In this document: in pieces, positions 27,490-36,588 of the stretch
Layout of the letters: the number at the start of each line of letters is the position of its first letter
Position numbering within the stretch: position 1 is the stretch's first letter
NCBI GenBank assembly: GCA_903822015.1
Contig: CAIJNQ010000128.1
Span: forward strand, 1-37,749
DNA length: 37,749 nucleotides
Source of the DNA: an uncultured Verrucomicrobia subdivision 3 bacterium
GTDB lineage: Bacteria; Verrucomicrobiota; Verrucomicrobiia; Limisphaerales; UBA11358
Direction: 5' to 3'
Translations under genes and position numbers: made by a program
The notes under the pieces: generated by a model
Told to the model about the DNA's origin: nothing
The model's database searches: none
Seen by the model: only the letters and a program-made list of their open reading frames with translations

Positions 27490-28449
27490 ATGTGCTTCCA
27501 TAAATTAAAATTGCCGGGAACCTTGCTTTTGTTCAGCCTGGGGTATCTCGGCACCCTAAGTTCGCCGGCGCAGTCGAACCTCACCAACGGCCTGATTGCC
27601 TACTTTCCGTTCGACGGCAACGCGATCGATGCGACCGGCAATGGCCACGACGGGGTGGTAAAGAGCGCCACGCTGACCACCAACCGGTTTGGTCAGTTGC
27701 AAAGCGCCTACGCCTTCAACGGCACTACCAGTGTGGTGGTGGTGACGAATAGCAGTGATCTGCAGCCGCTGTCAGATTTAACCGTAAGCGTTTGGGCGCA
27801 GGTCCCCAGCCTTCCGAACGGGACGTTTTATTTATTGTTTGCCAAACATTCCGACACTTTCAACACCAGCGGCTGGTTTATGGACCTGGTGCCGCCCAGT
27901 GGCGGTCTTCCATTGCAATTCCAAGCCGCTCCCTATTTTGATGTCAATTCGCCCCAGGCCAATATCCCGACCAACACATGGTTTCAGGCGGTCTTTACCT
28001 ATCAGCTTTCAACGCGGAGCTGCAACTTGTACATCAACGGGCTGCTCGCCGACAGTCGGGTGCGCATATACAACACGAATAGCGATCCAAACCCGTTCAC
28101 CATGGGAGCGGAGTCGTCGTCCGGCACGGGCACCGGCTACATTTATTATTTCAAAGGCTTGTTGGACGATATCCGGTTTTACAATCGAGTCTTGTCCGGC
28201 ACCGAAGTTCAGCAGCTTTATACGCAGGAGAGCGGTCCGCCCGCCCCGCCCTACATCACCGTCAACAAAGCCCTGCATTTCAATTTCTCGTCGCTAAGCG
28301 TGGGCACCAATTATCAACTACAGGCCTCAACCGACCTGGTCAGCTGGTCGAATGTGGGGACCCCATTTACCGCGACCGCCACCACTAATTCCCAATATCT
28401 GGACATAGGCGACTGGAACAGCTACTGGCGCTTGAAAACCGCACCTTGA
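27490..28449 (+). CDS. Exported LamG/concanavalin-like domain protein
   Basis: GLIAYFPFDGNAIDATGNGHDGVVKSATLTTNRFGQLQSAYAFNGTTSVVVV ... GLLDDIRFYNRVLSGTEVQQLY; LQASTDLVSWSNVG tail. Confidence 0.9.
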   Translation: MCFHKLKLPGTLLLFSLGYLGTLSSPAQSNLTNGLIAYFPFDGNAIDATGNGHDGVVKSATLTTNRFGQLQSAYAFNGTTSVVVVTNSSDLQPLSDLTVSVWAQVPSLPNGTFYLLFAKHSDTFNTSGWFMDLVPPSGGLPLQFQAAPYFDVNSPQANIPTNTWFQAVFTYQLSTRSCNLYINGLLADSRVRIYNTNSDPNPFTMGAESSSGTGTGYIYYFKGLLDDIRFYNRVLSGTEVQQLYTQESGPPAPPYITVNKALHFNFSSLSVGTNYQLQASTDLVSWSNVGTPFTATATTNSQYLDIGDWNSYWRLKTAP

Positions 28450-28579
28450 GCTGCAGCCCGCCGTTTGGCAGGCGCGTTTGCCGGCAGTACTACGGGTTGA
28501 ATTCATTTCATCCCGGGTTACCGAGGAGAGGAGTTTCAAACTCATTTCAAGTTTTCGTTCTCATCGCCTCAACTCCTCC

Positions 28580-29023
28580 TCACTGTTTCAGCCGGAAGAA
28601 GACCGTGCCGGCGGGCGGTGAGTTGGTGGCGCTGTTTTTGACGACGGAGCCGAGGTAGTTGCCCCAGGTGCCGGTGGAAAGATTGTTGTTGGTTTGAAGT
28701 GTCCAGCCGGTGGTCGAAGGATCTCACGACACAATGGCTTGGTTGCCAACGTGCGTAATGATGAGTATCGGCGAGCCAGGCGTCTGCACGACTTGGAGCA
28801 GCGACCAGAAGCCGCCGGTCAAGGAGTAATTGCCTCCGGTCATCACGCCGCTGGCATCGGGCTGGCCGATAGTGCCCGAGACCTGGTAGGTCCCGCCGAT
28901 GCTGGTGCCGCCGCCACCGGCGATCTTATACCAGTCTATCGAGTAGCTTTGGCCAAAAAGCGACGAGCCACAAAAGCAAACCGCCAAGACGCCAAGGCGC
29001 CAAGTTTTCAGAATTGTTTTCAT
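28580..29023 (-). pseudogene. Small exported protein gene interrupted by in-frame TGA at 28724-28726
   Basis: SYSIDWYKIAGGGGTSIGGTYQVSGTIGQPDASGVMTGGNYSLTGGFWSL...HVGNQAIVS*DPSTTGWTLQTNNNLSTGTWGNYLGSVVKNSATNSPPAGTVFFRLKQ*; frame maintained across the stop. Confidence 0.8.
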
Positions 29024-29046
29024 AATTGAATTTCTGGTTTTAACGG

Positions 29047-31965
29047 TTATTTTGCCGACGCGACTTTTTGGTCGATTAATTGTTCCAACCTCTCCAGCCG
29101 CGCTTTCAAATCAGCATTCTCGGCCTTGAGTGCTTCAATCTGACTTTCTGCCTGCTGGCTTCTACCTTCGACCTTTTCGTTGAGCCCCTGGATGGCCGCC
29201 AGGGCCACACCGCCTTCATCCACCACGGAGATATGCCTATCATCGTTGCCGTCCAAGCCGAATGACGAGTGAAAATCCTGGGCCACCGGCCCGATGTGCC
29301 GCGTCGCCGCCGCATCATTCCGATAGTTCCATTCGGTCACCGGCAGCGCCAGCACTTTGTCCAGAACCGTCCTGGTATTCAGCGGCGTGAAATTCTCCTT
29401 GGCATTCCGATCGCTCGTCAGCTTGGTGCCGCGGGCGTAAACATCCCCCGCGCAATACATCGTGCCATCGTTCGTGATCACCAACACGAAGGAAAGGTTG
29501 TTCCCGAATTCAGCCAAAATACTGTTGGCCGTCCCGGCGGGAATGTTCGCGGATACGCTAAGCGCGCCATCCAGCGCCGCGCCGCCATCCACGGTCACCC
29601 GCAGCGCCGGGCTGGCGGTCAACGCCGTGGATTTGTTATCAAAAAAGGCCACGGGATTCGGCCAGCCACCCGTCCGCGTGCCATAGACATTCAGCGAATC
29701 CACCGCGCCCGAGTTAGTGACGGTCGTCGTACTGGTGAAAGTGTTGCCACCGGTGAAACTCTGGTTGGCACCCAACAAAGCCGCGTTCGCCGGCAGGCTG
29801 GTCAGGTTCGCGCCGCTGATGGCGGGCAAGGCGCCAGTAAGATTTCCGGCGTTCAGACTGGTCAGGCCGCCGCCATTGCCGTTGACGACGCCGGCAAAGT
29901 AGGTCTGGGTCTGAATTCCCGGCGTGCCGATGCGGATGGCGTTGTTTTCGCCGGGCACACCCACATTACCGAGGACGATGTTGTTGCTTTCGCTGGCGGT
30001 GTAGGAGGAGCCGGCACCATAGCCGAGGGCGATATTATTATTGCCGCTCGTAATGGCGGTCAGCGCCACATTGCCGACGGCCGTGTTATTGGAACCGGAG
30101 ACATTCCCGGCCAGCGCGCCATTGCCGGTGGCGGTGTTGTAGGAACCGCTGGTGTTACCGAAAAGCGCCCCGCTGCCGCCGGCCGTGTTGAACACCCCGG
30201 TGGTATTTGAGTTAAGCGCGTAGTTGCCATCAGCCGTGTTACGGGTCCCGGTCGTGTTGGCGGTCAGGCTGCTGTAACCGACGGCTGTGTTATCAGAACC
30301 GGTCATGCTTGGGTTGCCTGAGGGGCCGAAAGCAAAATTGCGATGGCTGTCGCCGGTCAGTTGCGAAGCGCTGAGATTGGTCAGCCCGGTGGCATTGCCG
30401 GTGAGCGTTCCGTTGATGGTCACCCCCGTGGTGTTCCAGGTCAGCGCGCCATGATCGCCGCCATTTTTGGTTCCGAGCAGGCCGCCGCTGAAGCCCCAAA
30501 GCGCCGGGCCGTCCACCTGATAGTTGCCAGTGCCGAAATTGGTGACCGTGTTGCCGTTATAAGCCAGACCATGATTGGGATCCGAACCCTGTTCGCCGCG
30601 CAGATAAAGGACGTGGGAAAAGAGATACACGTTGGTGTTGATGGAAAAATAGTTGTCGGGTGTCACCGCGGTGTTGATGCCCATACCGCCCTGCGCGCGG
30701 ATGAGGAATTGATTGTTGGCTGTGGAGCTGAAAACTGCGCCTACGGAATCATCCGCCCAGACGAAAGCGCCTTGGTGCAACGCCTGGGCGCGGGTGCCGC
30801 CGGCGAAAGAAACGGGGCCGCCGGCGATATTCTGGTAACCGCCGGGGACCGTGGCGTAATTGGCGCTGGCGGTATTATTATAGCCGCCGCCGACGGTGGC
30901 TTGATACTGGCCGTTCGCCACGTTTTGCTGCCCACCGGCGATGGTGCCGGACCGACTGGAGTTTGTGTTATTTTGACCTCCCGTGATCACCGAATACAAG
31001 CCATTCGCCAAATTCTCATAACCACCTCCGACCATTGCAAAATCTCCCAGCGTCTGATTCCCCTGACCACCGCCGATGGTGCTGGCACCACCAGTGGCGG
31101 AGTTTAACGCCCCTCCACCTATGGTAGTGTCGGCAATACCACCGTAGATGATGTTTTCAACCCCGCCACCGATCACACAATAAGTGGAAGGGTAGATAAC
31201 ATTACCATAACCTCCGCCGATAAAAGAATAGTCGGCGGCATTCGTGTTATAGGTTCCGCCGGAGATCACACCATTCTGGCCGGATACGTTATTATAGGCG
31301 CCGCCCCCGATGAACCCACCGGAAGTTGAAAAAACGAGATTGGATTCCCCGCCGACGATCGCATCGTAATTGATCCCCACAAGGAGGTTCCCCTGCCCAC
31401 CCGCGATGACACCGAAATATCCTCCGTATTGGGCATTGCCAGAACCACCCAGCAGGCTGTTGTAACCATAGGTGCTGGAGAAGCCGGGAAGCACCGATTG
31501 CGACAATATTCCGCCGCTGATCTGCGAGGCGGACAAACCTCCCAGCACATTGCTTGCGCTGTTGGCAAAGATGGCGTAGGGCGTCGGAGTCAGAGATTGA
31601 AATGGAGACAATGGTATATAGGCAAGAGTGTTGGCGGGATTGTTTGTGCGCACATCCACTTCGAGCCAGTAGTTCGAGCCGGTGAACAGACCCGCGCCAA
31701 AATCGATTGTCGTGATAAACAAACCACCGGTCACGGCGATGCCATTGGTCAGGTCGTTGGCACCAAACTGAGTGTTACCCAGCGGGTCGACAAACAGTTT
31801 AAAACGGAAATCATAAAGGCCGCTGGCCGGGCCACTGCCGCTGTTCAAGCGGCCTTGGTAAGTTAACGCCGTGCCCTGGGCATGGGCAGTTGCAAGTTGC
31901 AAGTTAAAGGTTGCAAGTACAAGCAAGGTTAGTGCGATGCAGATTAAAAGTATTTGCGATTTCAT
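29047..31965 (-). CDS. Large exported surface protein with YadA-head-like repeats and C-terminal peptidase S74 intramolecular-chaperone domain
   Basis: Repeats GGGYENLANGLYSVITGGQNNT and NTAVGNVALTAITSGNNNIALGYGAG; C-terminus SDRNAKENFTPLNTRTVLDKVLALPVTEWNYRND...HIGPVAQDFHSSFGLDGNDDRHISVVDEGGVALAAIQGLNEKV. Confidence 0.88.
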   Translation of the reverse strand: MKSQILLICIALTLLVLATFNLQLATAHAQGTALTYQGRLNSGSGPASGLYDFRFKLFVDPLGNTQFGANDLTNGIAVTGGLFITTIDFGAGLFTGSNYWLEVDVRTNNPANTLAYIPLSPFQSLTPTPYAIFANSASNVLGGLSASQISGGILSQSVLPGFSSTYGYNSLLGGSGNAQYGGYFGVIAGGQGNLLVGINYDAIVGGESNLVFSTSGGFIGGGAYNNVSGQNGVISGGTYNTNAADYSFIGGGYGNVIYPSTYCVIGGGVENIIYGGIADTTIGGGALNSATGGASTIGGGQGNQTLGDFAMVGGGYENLANGLYSVITGGQNNTNSSRSGTIAGGQQNVANGQYQATVGGGYNNTASANYATVPGGYQNIAGGPVSFAGGTRAQALHQGAFVWADDSVGAVFSSTANNQFLIRAQGGMGINTAVTPDNYFSINTNVYLFSHVLYLRGEQGSDPNHGLAYNGNTVTNFGTGNYQVDGPALWGFSGGLLGTKNGGDHGALTWNTTGVTINGTLTGNATGLTNLSASQLTGDSHRNFAFGPSGNPSMTGSDNTAVGYSSLTANTTGTRNTADGNYALNSNTTGVFNTAGGSGALFGNTSGSYNTATGNGALAGNVSGSNNTAVGNVALTAITSGNNNIALGYGAGSSYTASESNNIVLGNVGVPGENNAIRIGTPGIQTQTYFAGVVNGNGGGLTSLNAGNLTGALPAISGANLTSLPANAALLGANQSFTGGNTFTSTTTVTNSGAVDSLNVYGTRTGGWPNPVAFFDNKSTALTASPALRVTVDGGAALDGALSVSANIPAGTANSILAEFGNNLSFVLVITNDGTMYCAGDVYARGTKLTSDRNAKENFTPLNTRTVLDKVLALPVTEWNYRNDAAATRHIGPVAQDFHSSFGLDGNDDRHISVVDEGGVALAAIQGLNEKVEGRSQQAESQIEALKAENADLKARLERLEQLIDQKVASAK
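31889..31923 (-). repeat. Heptanucleotide array within signal-peptide codons of the S74 protein gene
   Basis: + strand: gttgcaa gttgcaa gttaaag gttgcaa gtacaag; encodes LVLATFNLQLAT. Confidence 0.85.
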
Positions 31966-32008
31966 GGCGTGGTGAGTTGAGGTTTAATTTCTATGTTGGA
32001 AAGGGAAA

Positions 32009-32890
32009 TCAAGGTGTCAGCGGGCGCACGGCCTGGACGCGGTAGAAACGAACCGGCAGGTTGGTGTCAATGAAACCCGCCGTGGTCGAGGAACCGGCGA
32101 AGGGTGAAACCAGTCCCAGACCACTGTCCGTCCAGAGGTTGGCGCCCAAGTTTGAGGTTTTTTGCAGATAGTAAAACCGCGTGGTCACACTGTTCCAGGT
32201 CAGGCTTGCCGTGGTGCCGCCGGGCCCGAAGCTCCCGCTGGTGATCCGGAGGATGCTGTTGATATTGTTGGGATCCGTGCCGGCCAGATAGTCTTGGCCG
32301 ACGGTCATGCCCTTGCCGGTGGGGTCGGCGCCGGCGCTGATGTTCGTGGTGCCGAAGTTTTGCAGCAGCCAGGCGATCGGCAGGCCATTGGGTGCCAGCG
32401 CGCCTTGCCGGATGCTATCGGTCTGGACGAACGCCACGGTGTTGCTCAGGGAAATCCAGCCGCAATTCGCGCTCCACACGCTGCCGTAAAGCTTGCCAGT
32501 GGCCAGATCCACCCGGGGTGCCCCGTTGGGCTCGAAGTTGATCCAGCCGATGTTTGCGCCCCAGGCGTAGCCGCGGAGGTTGCCGAACCCGTCCTGGTTC
32601 ACGCCGAAGTCCGCGGCGGAATTGTTCTGATACTGGATCTGGTTGACGGGCGCACCGCTGCCGAGGTTGATCCACCCGACGTTGGCGGAATACAGATAGC
32701 CGGAGCAGACATACTCGCCAATAACGGCGCCATTGGCGGTATCACCGGTCCCATTGATCCACCCCACGTTGGCGCCATAGGCGTATTTATTGACGGGGTC
32801 AATGGTCGTGGCGGCGTGAAGCAAGGCTGAAGGTTGAAGGCCGAAGGCTGAAAGCAGCGCGACTAGGAGGAGTTTGGTTTTCATAAACAC
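32009..32890 (-). CDS. Exported repeat protein with GWI/GWIN motifs
   Basis: YAYGANVGWINGTGD, YLYSANVGWINLGSG, YAWGANIGWINFEPNG, YGSVWSANCGWISLSN. Confidence 0.8.
   Translation of the reverse strand: MFMKTKLLLVALLSAFGLQPSALLHAATTIDPVNKYAYGANVGWINGTGDTANGAVIGEYVCSGYLYSANVGWINLGSGAPVNQIQYQNNSAADFGVNQDGFGNLRGYAWGANIGWINFEPNGAPRVDLATGKLYGSVWSANCGWISLSNTVAFVQTDSIRQGALAPNGLPIAWLLQNFGTTNISAGADPTGKGMTVGQDYLAGTDPNNINSILRITSGSFGPGGTTASLTWNSVTTRFYYLQKTSNLGANLWTDSGLGLVSPFAGSSTTAGFIDTNLPVRFYRVQAVRPLTP
32823..32857 (-). repeat. Heptanucleotide array within signal-peptide codons of the GWIN-repeat gene
   Basis: + strand: aaggctg aaggttg aaggccg aaggctg aaagcag; encodes LLSAFGLQPSAL. Confidence 0.9.
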
Positions 32891-32902
32891 CTTGGAATTT
32901 AC

Positions 32903-34078
32903 TCAGTGTGAAATGTTCGCCCACGGGCTGGTGGCCGTGGCGGCGGAACCGATTGGGCCGAAGTCATTCGCAGTGCCGTAGTTTACATAATTGGCGAGGC
33001 CGCCACCAATAACCACGTTTTTAAGGATCACATTATTGGTATTGGCGGCGTTGACAATTTCAATTCCCAGAACTCCGTTCGCGGTCACCACATGATTTTC
33101 TTCGATCAGATTATTACTATCCTGGATGATAAGGGCCCCAACTGTATTCAAACTAAAGTGGTTTCGGGAAATAATCGAGTTACCGGAAGCATTACCACTA
33201 TTGTAACCATATAATGAGTTGTTCAATACTTCGCAATCCTCCACCACATTGGCGCTGTTTCCGGCGGCACAATTAATGCCAGTACCGCTATTCGAGACGA
33301 TGCGACATTTGCGGATTTCGTCCCCTAAACCCAAGCATTCGAAGCCATCACCATTGTTATTCTGGCAGCTGCAATCCAGCGCCCGGCTGGCGATGAGGTT
33401 GAACCCGCCGGTGCTGTTATATTCCGACTGGCACTGCCTCACCGTGCCATTCGCAACCGAGAATCCATAGCCGCCATTATTCCGGGCGATGCAACCCGCT
33501 ATGTCACCGCCACCCGAACTGCCGCCTGAATATATCCCGTCGCCGGCGTTGCCGATGAACAGGCAATCCCGCACGATGCTGCCCGCCTCCGTGTACAGAC
33601 CACGTGCGCCATTCCCGGAAATGGTGAGATGCTCGAAAACCAAATTGCGCGGAAAGCCGCTCAACCAGGCATCCACACCAATCGCGCCCCAACCCGTCAC
33701 GGTGCCATTGCGAACGATCACATTGGTAAAAGTGCCACCCACAAAAACACCATCCACGGAGCCGGGAACCCCCTGCAGGGTGAAGCCATTTAGATCCAGC
33801 GTCACATTGCCACTCACGATGGTTATTCCCGATGACCCGCTGATGCCGTTAAGATTGGCCGTCAGATAATACGACCCCGGTGCGTTGATTATTAATGGCA
33901 ACGTAGAAATCGGCGTGCGCGGCTCGATCTGCGCCAGCGTCTTCATCGTCGGCGCGGGAGATCCCGGCGGCGTGAGGCTGCCTTGGGCCAGCACGGCTGA
34001 AGGCTGAAAGCTGAAGGTTAAAAGGAGCGACAGTCCGACGCATTGAGCGGTGAGCTGAATTTGGGTTTTTAGTTTCAT
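32903..34078 (-). CDS. Exported right-handed parallel beta-helix (NosD-like) repeat protein
   Basis: GSYYLTANLNGISGSSGITIVSGNVTLDLNGFTLQGVPGSVDGVFVGGTFTNVIVRNGTVTGWGAIGVD; repeated short beta-rungs. Confidence 0.88.
   Translation of the reverse strand: MKLKTQIQLTAQCVGLSLLLTFSFQPSAVLAQGSLTPPGSPAPTMKTLAQIEPRTPISTLPLIINAPGSYYLTANLNGISGSSGITIVSGNVTLDLNGFTLQGVPGSVDGVFVGGTFTNVIVRNGTVTGWGAIGVDAWLSGFPRNLVFEHLTISGNGARGLYTEAGSIVRDCLFIGNAGDGIYSGGSSGGGDIAGCIARNNGGYGFSVANGTVRQCQSEYNSTGGFNLIASRALDCSCQNNNGDGFECLGLGDEIRKCRIVSNSGTGINCAAGNSANVVEDCEVLNNSLYGYNSGNASGNSIISRNHFSLNTVGALIIQDSNNLIEENHVVTANGVLGIEIVNAANTNNVILKNVVIGGGLANYVNYGTANDFGPIGSAATATSPWANISH
33993..34027 (-). repeat. Heptanucleotide array within signal-peptide codons of the beta-helix gene
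   Basis: + strand: acggctg aaggctg aaagctg aaggtta aaaggag; encodes LLLTFSFQPSAV. Confidence 0.9.
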
Positions 34079-34365
34079 GTTTCGGGGTGGTTACGTTTGT
34101 GGCTGACGAAAAATGTCAGCCCGGAGACGGGTGCCCGCGGGGGCGGTGACTTGACCGGTGTCCGGACGGATTTGAGGGATAAAGCTGTTATGCGCCGGCA
34201 GGGCCAGCGTGTAAAACAAACTTTTTGTTTCCATACCGGGTCAGGTTTGGATCCGCCGGGCACCGGCGGCACCTTCTTGATTTCATGACTCTTATGTCAC
34301 CCGCGGCCGGAAAAATCAATAAAAATCTCTTGAAATCTAATCCTGAACATTATGTTTAGGCACCA

Positions 34366-34380
34366 GCGGGCGAAGCCCGC
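34366..34380. other. Short perfect hairpin GCGGGC-GAA-GCCCGC
   Basis: Read directly. Confidence 0.75.
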
Positions 34381-34407
34381 CGCCCCGGCGACCCAGCATC
34401 AATAAAG

Positions 34408-34435
34408 GGGCCGGAACCGTCGCCGGTTCCGGCCC
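34408..34435. other. Perfect 11-bp inverted repeat GGGCCGGAACC-GTCGCC-GGTTCCGGCCC
   Basis: Read directly; no T-tract, so terminator function is uncertain. Confidence 0.8.
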
Positions 34436-35286
34436 GCTTGGGGTGGTGAAGACATTCACATTTCCACCCCGCAATGTTTCAAAGTCAACCGGACGCAGTC
34501 TGGGCTGAAGCCGCCGACGTCCGGTTGTCGCGATGTCCCCTCCGCGTCATGATTATACCGCCGGCTCTAACAAGCTTCCGTGGCGGGCCCATCCGCCCGA
34601 CTTCACGGACATACTCAATCTTCACCCCGATCACAGCGCCAACGCGGGACTTCACGGCCCTTCGCGCGAGTCATCTTCCGGTCGCCGGAGGTGGCCGGTT
34701 TAAAACGGGCAACGCCGGCGGACCAGAAGGTCCCGCCCCACTCGACATGAAAGGGGTGAAGAAAAATGTTTCCGCACAATTTCAAGGATCCAGCCACCAC
34801 GGCCGCCGCAAACAGCAAATGGCGCGTTGAATCCAGCGCCCCAGTGCCGGGCGCCGGCTTTGCCTGATTGCTGATCGGCTGGCGGCCGGGTATCATGTAA
34901 GCATAACTGCCGCCAAACGGTCTGTTTTATTGTAATCCTAATACAATTCCGGAGCCTTTCCGGATATTTCCCCAATAATTCACGTACCATCGGGAAGTTT
35001 CCCCAAAAAAACAATACGGTCAGCGATGGTGGCTGTTACCTGAATAGGAAAAAATAATGTATAATTATCGGACAAACTGGCTGACTGGCGGCGTGGGCAA
35101 CCCATTTAGTTGCCGGGCTTATTTTTAATCATTTATAAAAAGAGAAATCATGATCAAACTGGGTCGTGGACTTTAAACTTTTCCAGACCTTGAATTGGTA
35201 TTTCGCTCCAGATAAATGAGAATTCGGAAAGGGTTTACGGTTAAGGACCATGCGGCACCCAGGGGTTGCACAAGGCCTAATAAATT

Positions 35287-36189
35287 ATGAAGCACTTTCG
35301 CTCCGTCAAAGACTCCATCGCGCAGCCGCTACACCGCTTCGGCCGTCTCCTGGCCGGGTCGCCGCGAAGCCTCAGTCAAGCCATCCTCGCATCCCTCGGT
35401 GCCGCCGCCAAAGCCGCGTACTTCGTCCCCGGAAGCCACCTCTCCCGGACCGTGGGAAATTTCTGCCGCGTGACCGGGCGCACCGATACGTGGCCCGTCT
35501 ATAGCCGCATGGTTGACAACCTCCAGACCGCTGCGCTGCAATTTGCCCGGCTCCATCGCCATGGCCGGTCCGAGCTCCTGGCCCAAACCGCCATCGCCCC
35601 CGGGGTCGCAGCCGAATTGCAACGCCTGCGGCAGGACGGAACCGGGGGGATCATCGTGGTGCCGCACTGCATCGGCGCGGTTCTGAGCAGCGCCAAATTG
35701 AGCACTGTCTGCCCCACCCTGCTCCTGGTCAAAGAACCGCGCGACCCCGGCCGCTGCGAGCTCATGCTTGATTACGTGCGCAAACTCGGTCCCGAATACC
35801 TTCTCGCGCGGCGTACGCCACCGGCCACCGTCATGCGCCAAATCATCCGGGCCTTGCACGACGGCAAAGTTGTCGTTGGCACCACGGACCTGGTGAACGC
35901 GGGGGAGGATTCGGTGGAGACGAAGATCTTCGGCCAGCGCATCCTCAGTCCCGGCTGGCCGGCCCGCCTCGCCGCCCGGTTCAACGCTCCCATCCTGCCC
36001 GGTTACATTCACATGGACGGAGATCAAATCATTCTGCTCGGGGATGAAGCTTATGTTGAAGGCGACATCGACCGGGGCACCCAGCGCTGGGCCGACAGCT
36101 TCGAGAAACATTTCCGCCAATACCCCTCCGACTGGGCATTCATGCTGGATAAGAACTGGGCCCGCGTCCTAGCCGCTGCCGCCACCTAG
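35287..36189 (+). CDS. LpxL/LpxM-like lipid A acyltransferase family protein (divergent)
   Basis: GGIIVVPHCIGAVLSS, LLVKEP, YVRKLGPEYL, ALHDGKVVVGTTDLVN, YPSDWAFMLDKNW. Confidence 0.65.
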   Translation: MKHFRSVKDSIAQPLHRFGRLLAGSPRSLSQAILASLGAAAKAAYFVPGSHLSRTVGNFCRVTGRTDTWPVYSRMVDNLQTAALQFARLHRHGRSELLAQTAIAPGVAAELQRLRQDGTGGIIVVPHCIGAVLSSAKLSTVCPTLLLVKEPRDPGRCELMLDYVRKLGPEYLLARRTPPATVMRQIIRALHDGKVVVGTTDLVNAGEDSVETKIFGQRILSPGWPARLAARFNAPILPGYIHMDGDQIILLGDEAYVEGDIDRGTQRWADSFEKHFRQYPSDWAFMLDKNWARVLAAAAT

Positions 36190-36272
36190 GTCACCACCAC
36201 GCCTCCATACCGCTCCGACCTTTTTTCCAGCATGTCGGAAAGGGCGGGTCAGCGGTAAGACCCTAAATTCAA

Positions 36273-36307
36273 TTCCAGACTCAAAATTCCGAATTCCGAG
36301 TTTGAAA
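36273..36307. repeat. Degenerate 7-bp-periodic sequence
   Basis: ttccaga ctcaaaa ttccgaa ttccgag tttgaaa. Confidence 0.45.
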
Positions 36308-36588
36308 TCAGTCTCCGCCGTGCCTGCTCACCTCGCCGCGAGTCATCATCTGGTCTCCTGGAAGATTAACGATGCCGGCAGGGCGGGCGGTCGCCTGCCC
36401 GCCGTCGGTGGAGCGAGACTGCGGACGTGTTGTTTGGTTTGGTTATGATCACGGCTCGCGGGGACGCTCGCCCTACCCGTGGAAAACAGCGTAACGCAGT
36501 GACGCGCCTGCCGTTGGCCCGGTGGTCACAGCCCATCAGGGGAAACTCTTCCCACGCCGCAGCTCCCCTCGGAATTTTCAGACACGCT

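Noticed and set aside
29269-30210. 313-aa plus-strand ORF opposite the S74 surface protein (also 30343-31107)
   Set aside because: Antisense to a strongly supported repeat-protein gene; open frame follows from its Gly/Ala/Asn codon bias.
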